64,000 nucleotides of DNA. Source: Candidatus Gastranaerophilales bacterium (GTDB lineage: Bacteria > Cyanobacteriota > Vampirovibrionia > Gastranaerophilales > Gastranaerophilaceae). The notes beneath the pieces were generated by a model, which was not told the DNA's origin, did no database searches, and saw nothing but the letters and a program-made list of their open reading frames with translations. A program made the position numbers and the translations under genes. The stretch's first letter is position 1. Each line of letters opens with the position of its first letter. This document shows, one piece after another, positions 17,411-24,025 of this stretch. The DNA lies in contig CALVCQ010000002.1 in assembly GCA_944326115.1 (NCBI GenBank), positions 32,247-96,246 on the forward strand, read 5' to 3'.

Positions 17411-17617
17411 ATGAATTGTCTGCATTTCGTGCGAAGCGATGAAATTTCATACAGTCAACTGACACAGATTATTTCTTGGATTCTCTTCACACTCGGAAGT
17501 TTCCAATCTTTATACAATCCGTACGCATCAGGATACCCTCGGGCACAAGCGGCGTCCCTCTCAGACATCTTTTACAACAAGCTGAAACCGATAACACAGT
17601 ATGTTGAGAAAACTTAA
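17411..17617 (+). pseudogene. Possible 3' gene remnant, 68 codons
   Basis: An open frame reads like the C-terminal end of a protein (hydrophobic stretch QIISWILFTLGSF, then ASGYPRAQAASLSDIFYNK) with no SD at its ATG and no match to a known family. Its last 47 nt lie inside the inverted-repeat arm that starts at 17571. The right arm (20240) has no matching frame upstream. It may be a leftover of an older gene cut by the duplication, or chance. Confidence 0.35.
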
Positions 17618-17886
17618 AGCAAAAACAAGCAAAACCTTTGTGTATACTGCGGTTTTGCTTGTAATCAATTTTAAATTAAGAAAACTAAATTAATCTTAAT
17701 CAGAATTCATATCCCATACCCTTGATACCTTCTTTGACTTTTTCTTTAAAAATATCAATGAGCTTGTCAGAGTTAACGGTATATGAATTAAAATTAGAAG
17801 TGGAAGAATCCTGCCCGTCATCAAGATTGCCGAAAGTATAATCAGTAGCAGTAGCAGATTTATACCCGAGATTGAGGGTGTCTATA
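17571..17886 (-). pseudogene. Inverted, internally deleted copy of the 549-aa gene and its terminator
   Basis: On the minus strand this is an apparently exact copy of two parts of the gene at 18462-20111. 17796-17886 matches 18842-18932 and 17571-17806 matches 20005-20240, including the stop codon and terminator. The two parts are joined at an 11-bp direct repeat (CTTCCACTTCT) present at 18922 and 20005 in the intact gene. The join removes 1083 bp and keeps frame. The first 380 bp of the gene are missing, so it has no start and is not expressed as a protein of its own. Confidence 0.9.
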
Positions 17887-17896
17887 ATTTTCTTTA

Positions 17897-17941
17897 GATA
17901 CTTTTCTTTCTTTTATTGTGACGAAAAGAAAGAAAAGTATC
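17897..17941. repeat. Perfect 18-bp inverted repeat
   Basis: GATACTTTTCTTTCTTTT and its exact reverse complement surround the 9-nt loop ATTGTGACG. It lies just beside the broken end of the inverted gene copy. Confidence 0.8.
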
Positions 17942-17970
17942 ACAAAAGAAAGAAACACACTTGTTCAAAA

Positions 17971-18045
17971 GAAACAGTAAAGTGTTTTATCAAAGATTTT
18001 GCATCCACAGGGGCTGTCAAAATCTTCTCAAAACACAACTGTTTC
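17971..18045 (+). repeat. Long interrupted hairpin
   Basis: Three nested paired blocks in register: GAAACAG with CTGTTTC, GTGTTTT with AAAACAC, and AGATTTTG with CAAAATCT. The loop is CATCCACAGGGGCTGT. Strand cannot be fixed from the dyad alone. Confidence 0.6.
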
Positions 18046-18314
18046 TAATCAAAGTTACAACAGGGGCGTGCCGCCCCCGTACCCCCTGCCTGCACTTTAA
18101 AAACTGTTATTATGAAGCGTCAGACAGTCCTTGCGGAAAGAGCGGGTGTGTTCAGAATCTTTTCGATTTGATAATTAATGACAAATTTGGTAAGCTCTTG
18201 AGCTCGAAATGCTCCTCGGGGTCACACTTATATAATTTAAAGTATAGACGTATAATGCTCATCAAACTGTATTATAAAAATTTTTGTTTAGAAAACCTAT
18301 ATATATTAAAATTC

Positions 18315-18358
18315 CCGGCGAATCCGGTCGGATATTGCGACCGGATTCGCCGGTTTTT
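18315..18358 (+). terminator. Strong GC-rich rho-independent terminator without an upstream gene
   Basis: A perfect 16-bp stem (18315-18330 with 18338-18353) around GATATTG is followed by TTTTT. It stands about 100 nt before the 549-aa gene, on the same strand, with no protein gene between it and the inverted copy. Confidence 0.85.
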
Positions 18359-18461
18359 ATTAATTTTTGTAACATTTAATTAACAAATTAAAAAATTCTC
18401 TAAAGTTGAGTTATAAAACTACCGATATAAAACATGCAGTAAAAAAAGAACAGGAGATAAC

Positions 18462-20111
18462 ATGGTTGAAGGTATTGGTGGAACAACTTATTCATTAAGC
18501 GGATTAAGTATTTATAATATTTATTATTCAGAGTATCAAAATTATGTGAAAAACAATGATACAACGCTTTCTTTTGAATCTTATTTACGTATGAAAGGAA
18601 GACTGGAGTATTTCAATCAACAACTTGAAAATTATCTTGAAACCGGAAATGCATATCGTGGTGATGGTATTGACGGCAATACCATAAATGATGCCAGACA
18701 TGTAGTAAACGGAAATAAAACAATATACCAGTCACCTGATGAAGAGACTTTCTATGAATTTGACTTTGAAAAAGGAACATACCGGATTATCGAGGGCAAC
18801 GAAGAAGTTGCACAGGCACTGGGATTTTCATCAGACACTGATATAGACACCCTCAATCTCGGGTATAAATCTGCTACTGCTACTGATTATACTTTCGGCA
18901 ATCTTGATGACGGGCAGGATTCTTCCACTTCTTATCTTAATTCCGGTTACGGCAATGTTGCTTATGTTAATCAGGAATTCGATATTCATTATATCCTCAA
19001 TGCTTTATTAATGAATCCTAATGATCCTCAATATCAAATTGCCGAAGGCATTTTTAATGATTTAGTTGACAATCTCTACCAGTGGTGTCCTCAATCTGAT
19101 ATTGATGCTCTTGATGAGATTGCAGCTCAATACGGTACGGAATCTGCTGAATATAAGGATAAGTTAAAGGAAGTTTTGCTTGCTAACCTTGATCAAGCTA
19201 ACGAGTGGGTCGAAGATCATGCGCATGTTGAATTTGTTCAGGACTCTACTTTTACACAGCCTTCTGACGATTCTTCTGATTCCTCTGATTCCGTCAATCC
19301 TGAGGATAAGGTTCCTGAGTATGATAGAGCTAATGCTGCTGCTAGTGCAGGTCTATCAACTGAGTATGGTAGTAACGTAAAGGTAGAAACAGGAAAACAC
19401 TGGGAAGATGACCACGAAATAGAAAATGCAATCGCTGATGCAAAAAGTCAGGCAGGTGGTTATTTAGACCGGCTCATAGCCGGTATGCAAGCAGAACTTG
19501 GTGAAAACTTTACGGAAACAATGCGGACATATTTGAATAAGGCTAAAATAGAAGTACTTAATAAATATAATTTTCAATATGATGAAGGTCGTAAATTCTT
19601 GTCCGGTTGTTATGCAACTGCATGGTTTCATGTTGGAGACTTGGCAAATATGTTTTATGATGAATTCGACACACTTTGCGCCAATGACGGTAAGTCTTCT
19701 GCCGAGGTAGAGGCTGAAAGAAAAGCGGAAGAAGAACGTAAAGCCAGAGAAAAATCCGATTACCAGTCTCTCTACAACATGGACTTTAACTCTGCTGCCG
19801 ATGACGCTGGAGTTCCTGATACCATCACGGTTGTTCCGACTGGTTCTAATCAGTATGCACAAATTCAGGAGCGGGCTGAGCGTGACATCCTGGATCCTTT
19901 AAAATCAAAAATCAAGTCTCAATATCCGAATATTACGGAAGAAGATCTTGATTACATTCTTGATTGGGCTGCGGATGAAGCTCTCTCCAATCCGGACAAA
20001 TGGGCTTCCACTTCTAATTTTAATTCATATACCGTTAACTCTGACAAGCTCATTGATATTTTTAAAGAAAAAGTCAAAGAAGGTATCAAGGGTATGGGAT
20101 ATGAATTCTGA
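18462..20111 (+). CDS. Orphan 549-aa acidic protein
   Basis: No known domain was recognised. The N-terminus is MVEGIGGTTYSLSGLSIYN, with no signal peptide. The protein is strongly acidic with many Tyr, Asp and Ser, a Ser/Asp linker at about 265-280 (DDSSDSSDS) and a short Glu/Ala/Lys coiled coil at about 415-430. SD AGGAG is present. It is monocistronic with its own terminator. An inverted, internally deleted copy of its 3' part lies 0.6 kb upstream. Codon usage of the middle section (more C- and T-ending codons such as GCT, TCC and GTT) differs from its neighbours, which hints at a different history. Confidence 0.75.
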   Translation: MVEGIGGTTYSLSGLSIYNIYYSEYQNYVKNNDTTLSFESYLRMKGRLEYFNQQLENYLETGNAYRGDGIDGNTINDARHVVNGNKTIYQSPDEETFYEFDFEKGTYRIIEGNEEVAQALGFSSDTDIDTLNLGYKSATATDYTFGNLDDGQDSSTSYLNSGYGNVAYVNQEFDIHYILNALLMNPNDPQYQIAEGIFNDLVDNLYQWCPQSDIDALDEIAAQYGTESAEYKDKLKEVLLANLDQANEWVEDHAHVEFVQDSTFTQPSDDSSDSSDSVNPEDKVPEYDRANAAASAGLSTEYGSNVKVETGKHWEDDHEIENAIADAKSQAGGYLDRLIAGMQAELGENFTETMRTYLNKAKIEVLNKYNFQYDEGRKFLSGCYATAWFHVGDLANMFYDEFDTLCANDGKSSAEVEAERKAEEERKAREKSDYQSLYNMDFNSAADDAGVPDTITVVPTGSNQYAQIQERAERDILDPLKSKIKSQYPNITEEDLDYILDWAADEALSNPDKWASTSNFNSYTVNSDKLIDIFKEKVKEGIKGMGYEF

Positions 20112-20240
20112 TTAAGATTAATTTAGTTTTCTTAATTTAAAATTGATTACAAGCAAAACCGCAGTATACACAAAGGTTTTGCTTGTTTTTGCTTTAAGTT
20201 TTCTCAACATACTGTGTTATCGGTTTCAGCTTGTTGTAAA
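20005..20240 (+). repeat. Right arm of a 236-bp inverted repeat
   Basis: It is the reverse complement of 17571-17806 over 236 bp, apparently without mismatch. It spans the last 34 codons of the 549-aa gene, its stop and its terminator. The arms enclose about 2.2 kb. Confidence 0.9.
20150..20190 (+). terminator. Terminator of the 549-aa gene
   Basis: CAAGCAAAACC pairs with GGTTTTGCTTG (11 bp) around a 14-nt loop, followed by TTTTT. An exact inverted copy lies at 17621-17661. Confidence 0.8.
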
Positions 20241-20250
20241 TAGTAAAAGA

Positions 20251-20937
20251 TTACCATTGAATAACAACCATTCCCGAATGTCCGCTCTGTGATTTTGCAC
20301 TGGAATCAGAAGAATGTATGTTTACCTGCCCGCCAGCACCTTTTTTGGTTGATTTTGGAATATCATACAAATAATGATATCTGTCAGGTATATGATAATC
20401 AGCTAAAACCGGCTTGTGCCCTGTCGGAGTCATTCTTGTGGACTTAGACCCCCCTAAGGCAATAATATTGATATCCTTAATTACCGTTGAATAACCGTCC
20501 TGCGCATCTATAAATGTTCCATCCTGTGCAACATAAGTTCCATGTCCGCCTTTACCAATTTTTATTGTTATAACAGGAGAATTAATATATTTATATTTTG
20601 AAACAACCTGTCCGGGTTTTCCGCTTTCATACGGAGTTGCACCGCCGCCGCCTCCTATTGCAAAGACAAAAAATCCTGCATTTATTTTTGGTTTAGAAAA
20701 TATACAGCAGTTACTTACGGTAGTTTTTACAAGATGTTTTTCACCGTTTTTTATCCTGTACAAATTTCCGACGTGCTTACCGTCTTTATCAAGTGTACAA
20801 GTATATTGCCCCCTTGCATATTTTTTTGCAAGTGTAATATATTTCACCATTATTACAGGTTTTATTACAACGAGAAATAATGCAATAAGCAGAATAATTA
20901 TAAATATAACTGCAAAAAACTTTTGAAGACCTGACAT
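20251..20937 (-). CDS. Membrane-anchored glycine-rich domain protein
   Basis: The 228-aa product has one N-terminal membrane helix (about 8-30), then a short domain with cysteines (YTCTLDKDG, NCCIF). A C-terminal Gly-rich domain of the type seen in phage tail and surface proteins follows (FAIGGGGGATPYESGKPGQ, GKGGHGTYVA, GAGGQVNIHSS, ending SGHSGMVVIQW). The N-terminal helix and size recall type IV pseudopilins, but no prepilin cleavage motif (G-F-x4-E) is visible. It probably faces the periplasm or the cell surface. It ends 11 nt outside the inverted-repeat arm. Confidence 0.65.
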   Translation of the reverse strand: MSGLQKFFAVIFIIILLIALFLVVIKPVIMVKYITLAKKYARGQYTCTLDKDGKHVGNLYRIKNGEKHLVKTTVSNCCIFSKPKINAGFFVFAIGGGGGATPYESGKPGQVVSKYKYINSPVITIKIGKGGHGTYVAQDGTFIDAQDGYSTVIKDINIIALGGSKSTRMTPTGHKPVLADYHIPDRYHYLYDIPKSTKKGAGGQVNIHSSDSSAKSQSGHSGMVVIQW

Positions 20938-20986
20938 AATTTATCCCGTAAAATTTTTATTTTATTCTAATCTTTTTAACAGTCAA

Positions 20987-21016
20987 TTGCAACAGAATTT
21001 GAAAACCTGTTATAAT
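20987..21016 (+). promoter_or_regulatory. Promoter of the parvulin gene
   Basis: TTGCAA (20987-20992) and a perfect TATAAT (21011-21016) are separated by 18 nt, giving a short leader of about 25 nt before the ATG at 21047. Confidence 0.75.
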
Positions 21017-21046
21017 TTAGCGGTAAACATAAAAAAGGAACACATC

Positions 21047-21328
21047 ATGACAACAGAAGTAAGAGCAAGCCATTTGCTTGTTAAAACAGAAGAAGAAGCA
21101 AAAAAACTCAGAGAAGAAATACTGAACGGCAAAAAATTTGAAGATGTTGCCGCAGAAGTTTCCCTTTGCCCGTCAGGCGCAAACGGCGGGGATTTAGGCT
21201 TCTTCGGTAAAGGCGTTATGGTTAAAGAGTTTGAAGATGCAGCTTTTTCCATGAATGTAGGCGATTTGTCAGAACCGATTCAGACACAGTTTGGCTGGCA
21301 TTTGTTATATTTGACGGATAAAAAATAA
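21047..21328 (+). CDS. Parvulin-type peptidyl-prolyl cis-trans isomerase
   Basis: This PpiC/PrsA-family rotamase domain isomerises X-Pro bonds during folding. The 93-aa product is the bare domain: RASHLLVKTEEEAKKLREEI, FEDVAAEVSLCPSGANGGDLG, FEDAAFSMNVGDLSEPIQTQ, and FGWHLLYL at the end. There is no signal peptide, so it is cytoplasmic, as for E. coli PpiC. The ATG at 21047 is chosen because AAAAAAGGA lies 8 nt upstream and the -10 box lies within any longer frame. Confidence 0.92.
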   Translation: MTTEVRASHLLVKTEEEAKKLREEILNGKKFEDVAAEVSLCPSGANGGDLGFFGKGVMVKEFEDAAFSMNVGDLSEPIQTQFGWHLLYLTDKK

Positions 21329-21336
21329 AATTATAT

Positions 21337-21584
21337 TTAAACTTTTAAATACATAGTTAAAAAAGAAAACTTTTTGCGCAATGACTTACAAAAACGGCTT
21401 GAACAATAATTAGTTCCATCTGTCCGAGGCATTGGAAATTATTTTACTGGTTGTGTATGTCGGCTTTAAATTTACGTACAAATTAAAATGCCGGGTTATG
21501 GAACTCCGGTGAAAACCTGTTTTTGTAGGAATGAAGCATCAAGTTTGACTTTTTAACTATGTATTTGAAATTAGAAGTTTCATT
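21337..21584 (+). ncRNA. Candidate structured RNA
   Basis: This gene-free stretch folds as a rod. An outer stem of about 18 bp pairs 21347-21365 with 21549-21566 (AAATACATAGTTAA with TTAACTATGTATTT). An inner stem ACTTACAAAAACGG pairs with CCTGTTTTTGTAGG. At least two inner hairpins follow (AATAATTAGTTCC with GGAAATTATT, and CGGCTTTAAATTT with AAATTAAAATGCCG). It lies between the parvulin gene and the M24 peptidase gene. A 6S-like RNA, a leader element or a MITE are all possible. Strand is assumed from its neighbours. Confidence 0.5.
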
Positions 21585-21612
21585 AAATTTATTCATAAGG
21601 CTTTGTATAAAT

Positions 21613-23250
21613 ATGATTAAAAAACTAAGAAAATATTTAGAAGAAAACAAACTGGATTATCTTCTCATCAATACAACCGATGAATTTCTGGTTGAATACA
21701 ATGAACTCTGCAACTGCGCAAGATACTTTGTAACAGGCTTTTCGGGTTCAACAGGAGATGTGCTTCTGTCAAAAGAAAATGTCCGGCAATTCGTGGACGG
21801 AAGATATCACGAACAGGCAGACGAAGAGGTTGACCATAAAACAACAGAAGTTGTTAAACTGCAGCTAGGTCAGATATATTCAACTGAACTTGCTGCCAGA
21901 ATAAAAGACAACAGCTCAATTGGTGTTGTCGCAAAAAAAATCTCTCTAAATTTTTATAAAATATTAAAATCAAAGCTTGATAAAAAAAGATGCAATTTAA
22001 AGGCTCTTGATATTGACCCTGTTTCATTGTTTGCTGACCTGAAACCGAGTGACAACGGCGAAACAGTAAAACAAATTGATATTTCTATATCAGGAATAAG
22101 CGCTGATGAAAAGTTTAAAAAGATAGCAAAAAAACTGAAACAAGATGAAGTGTACCTTGATACCAATCTTGAAAATATTGCATATTTAACCAATTGCAGA
22201 CAATACAAAACACCTTTTTCTTCAACATATAAAGCAAAAACGGTTATTACAAAAAATGGTGCATTAATATTCAGTAACGAAAAATTTGATACAAATATCG
22301 GTGATAGTTTCAAAATTCTGCCGTTGAATGATTTTGACAAATCAATAAAAAATTTTAAAACAATACTTTTTAACCCCGAAAGCATAAACTATTATGACTT
22401 TAAACTTATAAAGCCAAAAGCGAAAGAATCACCAAAAGACTATTTAAAAGAGATGAAAGCAATTAAAAATGCTGCGGAAATAAAACATTTTAAAAACAAT
22501 TATAAACGGACGGATAACGTAGTCAACAAAGCGTATGAGCTGATACAAACAAGAAACAGTCTGTCAGAACTGGAGCTTTCTGATGCAGTGGAAAAAGAAT
22601 ACATTAAACAAGGCGCTAAACAGCTGAGTTTTAAAACTATTCTTGCTGCAGGTGCGAACTCGTCCGTAATTCATTATTCACATCCGTCAAAAGAGGTCAA
22701 AATAAAAAACGGCGATTTTGTACTGCTGGATTGCGGCGGACATTTTGAAGGCGGTTATTCTACAGACATTACAAGAACATTTGTAAAAGGCAGCCCGACG
22801 GATTTACAAAAAAAGGTTTATACAACTGTTTTAAAAATGTTTTTAAATGCTTATCACTATGAAATAACGCCAAGAACAACAGGGTATACCTTAGACTGCA
22901 TTGCCAGAAAAATCCATAAACAATCAGGTTTGGATGATTTTAATTTTAACCATGGGCTCGGGCATGGTGTGGGAATAAATGTACACGAAAATCCGCCGTC
23001 TATCTCCTGCGGATTATCCGGAAAACGAATACTTAAAGAAAATATGGTGTTTACAATAGAACCCGGACTTTATAAAGCAGGCTTCGGCGGTGTGAGACTG
23101 GAAAATTCAGTATATTTAACAAAAGTAAACGGCAAACTAAAAATACAGTCGCTGTCTTCTGTTCCGTTTCAGGAGGAGGCTATTGACTACAGTCTCTTAA
23201 ATAAACAGGAAAAACAGTGGCTCAAAGATTGGCAGGCGGGGAAATGTTAG
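21613..23250 (+). CDS. M24 family Xaa-Pro aminopeptidase
   Basis: This metallo-aminopeptidase removes N-terminal residues before proline. The 545-aa product has a creatinase-type N-terminal region (about 1-290) and the pita-bread catalytic domain. Metal ligands are seen in LLDCGGHFEGGYSTDITRT (two Asp), NHGLGHGVG (His), FTIEPGLY (Glu) and VRLENSVYL (Glu). The length fits the long AMPP2 type. The ATG at 21613 (MIKKLRKYLEE) is chosen because the family starts there; upstream codons run into the structured RNA. Its end overlaps the next gene by 7 nt. Confidence 0.9.
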   Translation: MIKKLRKYLEENKLDYLLINTTDEFLVEYNELCNCARYFVTGFSGSTGDVLLSKENVRQFVDGRYHEQADEEVDHKTTEVVKLQLGQIYSTELAARIKDNSSIGVVAKKISLNFYKILKSKLDKKRCNLKALDIDPVSLFADLKPSDNGETVKQIDISISGISADEKFKKIAKKLKQDEVYLDTNLENIAYLTNCRQYKTPFSSTYKAKTVITKNGALIFSNEKFDTNIGDSFKILPLNDFDKSIKNFKTILFNPESINYYDFKLIKPKAKESPKDYLKEMKAIKNAAEIKHFKNNYKRTDNVVNKAYELIQTRNSLSELELSDAVEKEYIKQGAKQLSFKTILAAGANSSVIHYSHPSKEVKIKNGDFVLLDCGGHFEGGYSTDITRTFVKGSPTDLQKKVYTTVLKMFLNAYHYEITPRTTGYTLDCIARKIHKQSGLDDFNFNHGLGHGVGINVHENPPSISCGLSGKRILKENMVFTIEPGLYKAGFGGVRLENSVYLTKVNGKLKIQSLSSVPFQEEAIDYSLLNKQEKQWLKDWQAGKC

Positions 23251-24002
23251 AAATAACCAGCGTAAACAACGACAAAATAAAAGAAACAGCAAAACTTCAG
23301 CAAAAAAAATACAGAAATGAAACAGGCTTATTTTTGATAGAAGGATACAAGCCTGTTTTTGAAGCATATAATGAAAAAGTTGAAATTCAGACAGTTTATA
23401 CAACACAAAAATATCTTGAAAAATTTTCATTTATAAAAGAAAAAATCGTGCCTGTCACAGAACCTGTTCTAAAAAAGCTTTCTACAACCTCTTCTGTCTG
23501 TGAAGCAGTTGCGGTTGCTAAACAAAAAAACATAACCATTGAGCAGATTAAAGACAAAAAAAGAATAGCACTAATTGAAAATATAAAAGACGCAGGCAAT
23601 CTCGGCACCCTTCTGCGATCTGCAGCGGCATTTAATATTGAGGCGATTATTCTCTCAGGGGATACAATTGACCTGTACAATCCCAAAGTCGTACGCTCTG
23701 CAGTAGGTGCACTTTTTAAAATTCCTGTTGTAAATGTAGATTTAAAAGAAGTTAGAAAACTTTTTAAATCACACAATTTTATTGCGACTGTAGTTAATCA
23801 TAATGACATAGTTAATCCCGCAACAATAAACTATACAAAGCCTTTTGTAATAATGCTCGGAAGCGAAGCGGACGGATTGACTAAAGAATCTATAGAAACA
23901 GCTGATATAAAAACGACAATACCAATACAAAAAAATACGGAATCGCTGAATTTGAGCATTGCCGGGTCAATAATGTTTTATATTGCTGCAAGTACTTGTT
24001 AA
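23244..24002 (+). CDS. TrmH/SpoU family RNA 2'-O-ribose methyltransferase
   Basis: This SPOUT-fold methylase acts on rRNA or tRNA ribose. The 252-aa product has an N-terminal substrate-binding domain (KYRNETGLFLIEG) and the three SPOUT motifs: IENIKDAGNLGTLLRSAAA, FVIMLGSEADGLT and IPIQKNTESLNLSIAGSI. The ATG at 23244 is preferred because AGGCGGGGAA lies just upstream. It overlaps the peptidase stop by 7 nt, so the genes are coupled. The target nucleotide is not known. Confidence 0.9.
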   Translation: MLEITSVNNDKIKETAKLQQKKYRNETGLFLIEGYKPVFEAYNEKVEIQTVYTTQKYLEKFSFIKEKIVPVTEPVLKKLSTTSSVCEAVAVAKQKNITIEQIKDKKRIALIENIKDAGNLGTLLRSAAAFNIEAIILSGDTIDLYNPKVVRSAVGALFKIPVVNVDLKEVRKLFKSHNFIATVVNHNDIVNPATINYTKPFVIMLGSEADGLTKESIETADIKTTIPIQKNTESLNLSIAGSIMFYIAASTC

Positions 24003-24025
24003 TCTGATTTTTTTACATGCAATTA

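Larger units (their letters stand above)
17887..18461. other. Structured intergenic DNA between the inverted copies
   Basis: No credible gene was seen. A long open frame at 17961-18383 on the plus strand lacks protein character. The stretch holds an 18-bp perfect palindrome (17897-17941), a long interrupted hairpin (17971-18045), a GC-rich patch (GGGGCGTGCCGCCCCCG, about 18064-18080) and a strong plus-strand terminator (18315-18358). The presence of a terminator without a gene suggests a non-coding transcript. Confidence 0.5.

Noticed and set aside
17961..18383. 140-codon open frame on the plus strand
   Set aside because: It runs through hairpins and a GC-rich patch, has no SD, is Cys/Phe/Lys rich in an odd way and ends in the terminator. 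It reads like an accidental frame.
21481..21530. Cobalamin-riboswitch-like string (GGAACTCCGGTGAAAACC)
   Set aside because: Only this core resembles the B12 box; the rest of the conserved core and the closing GCCACTG are absent, and the downstream gene is a peptidase with no link to cobalamin.
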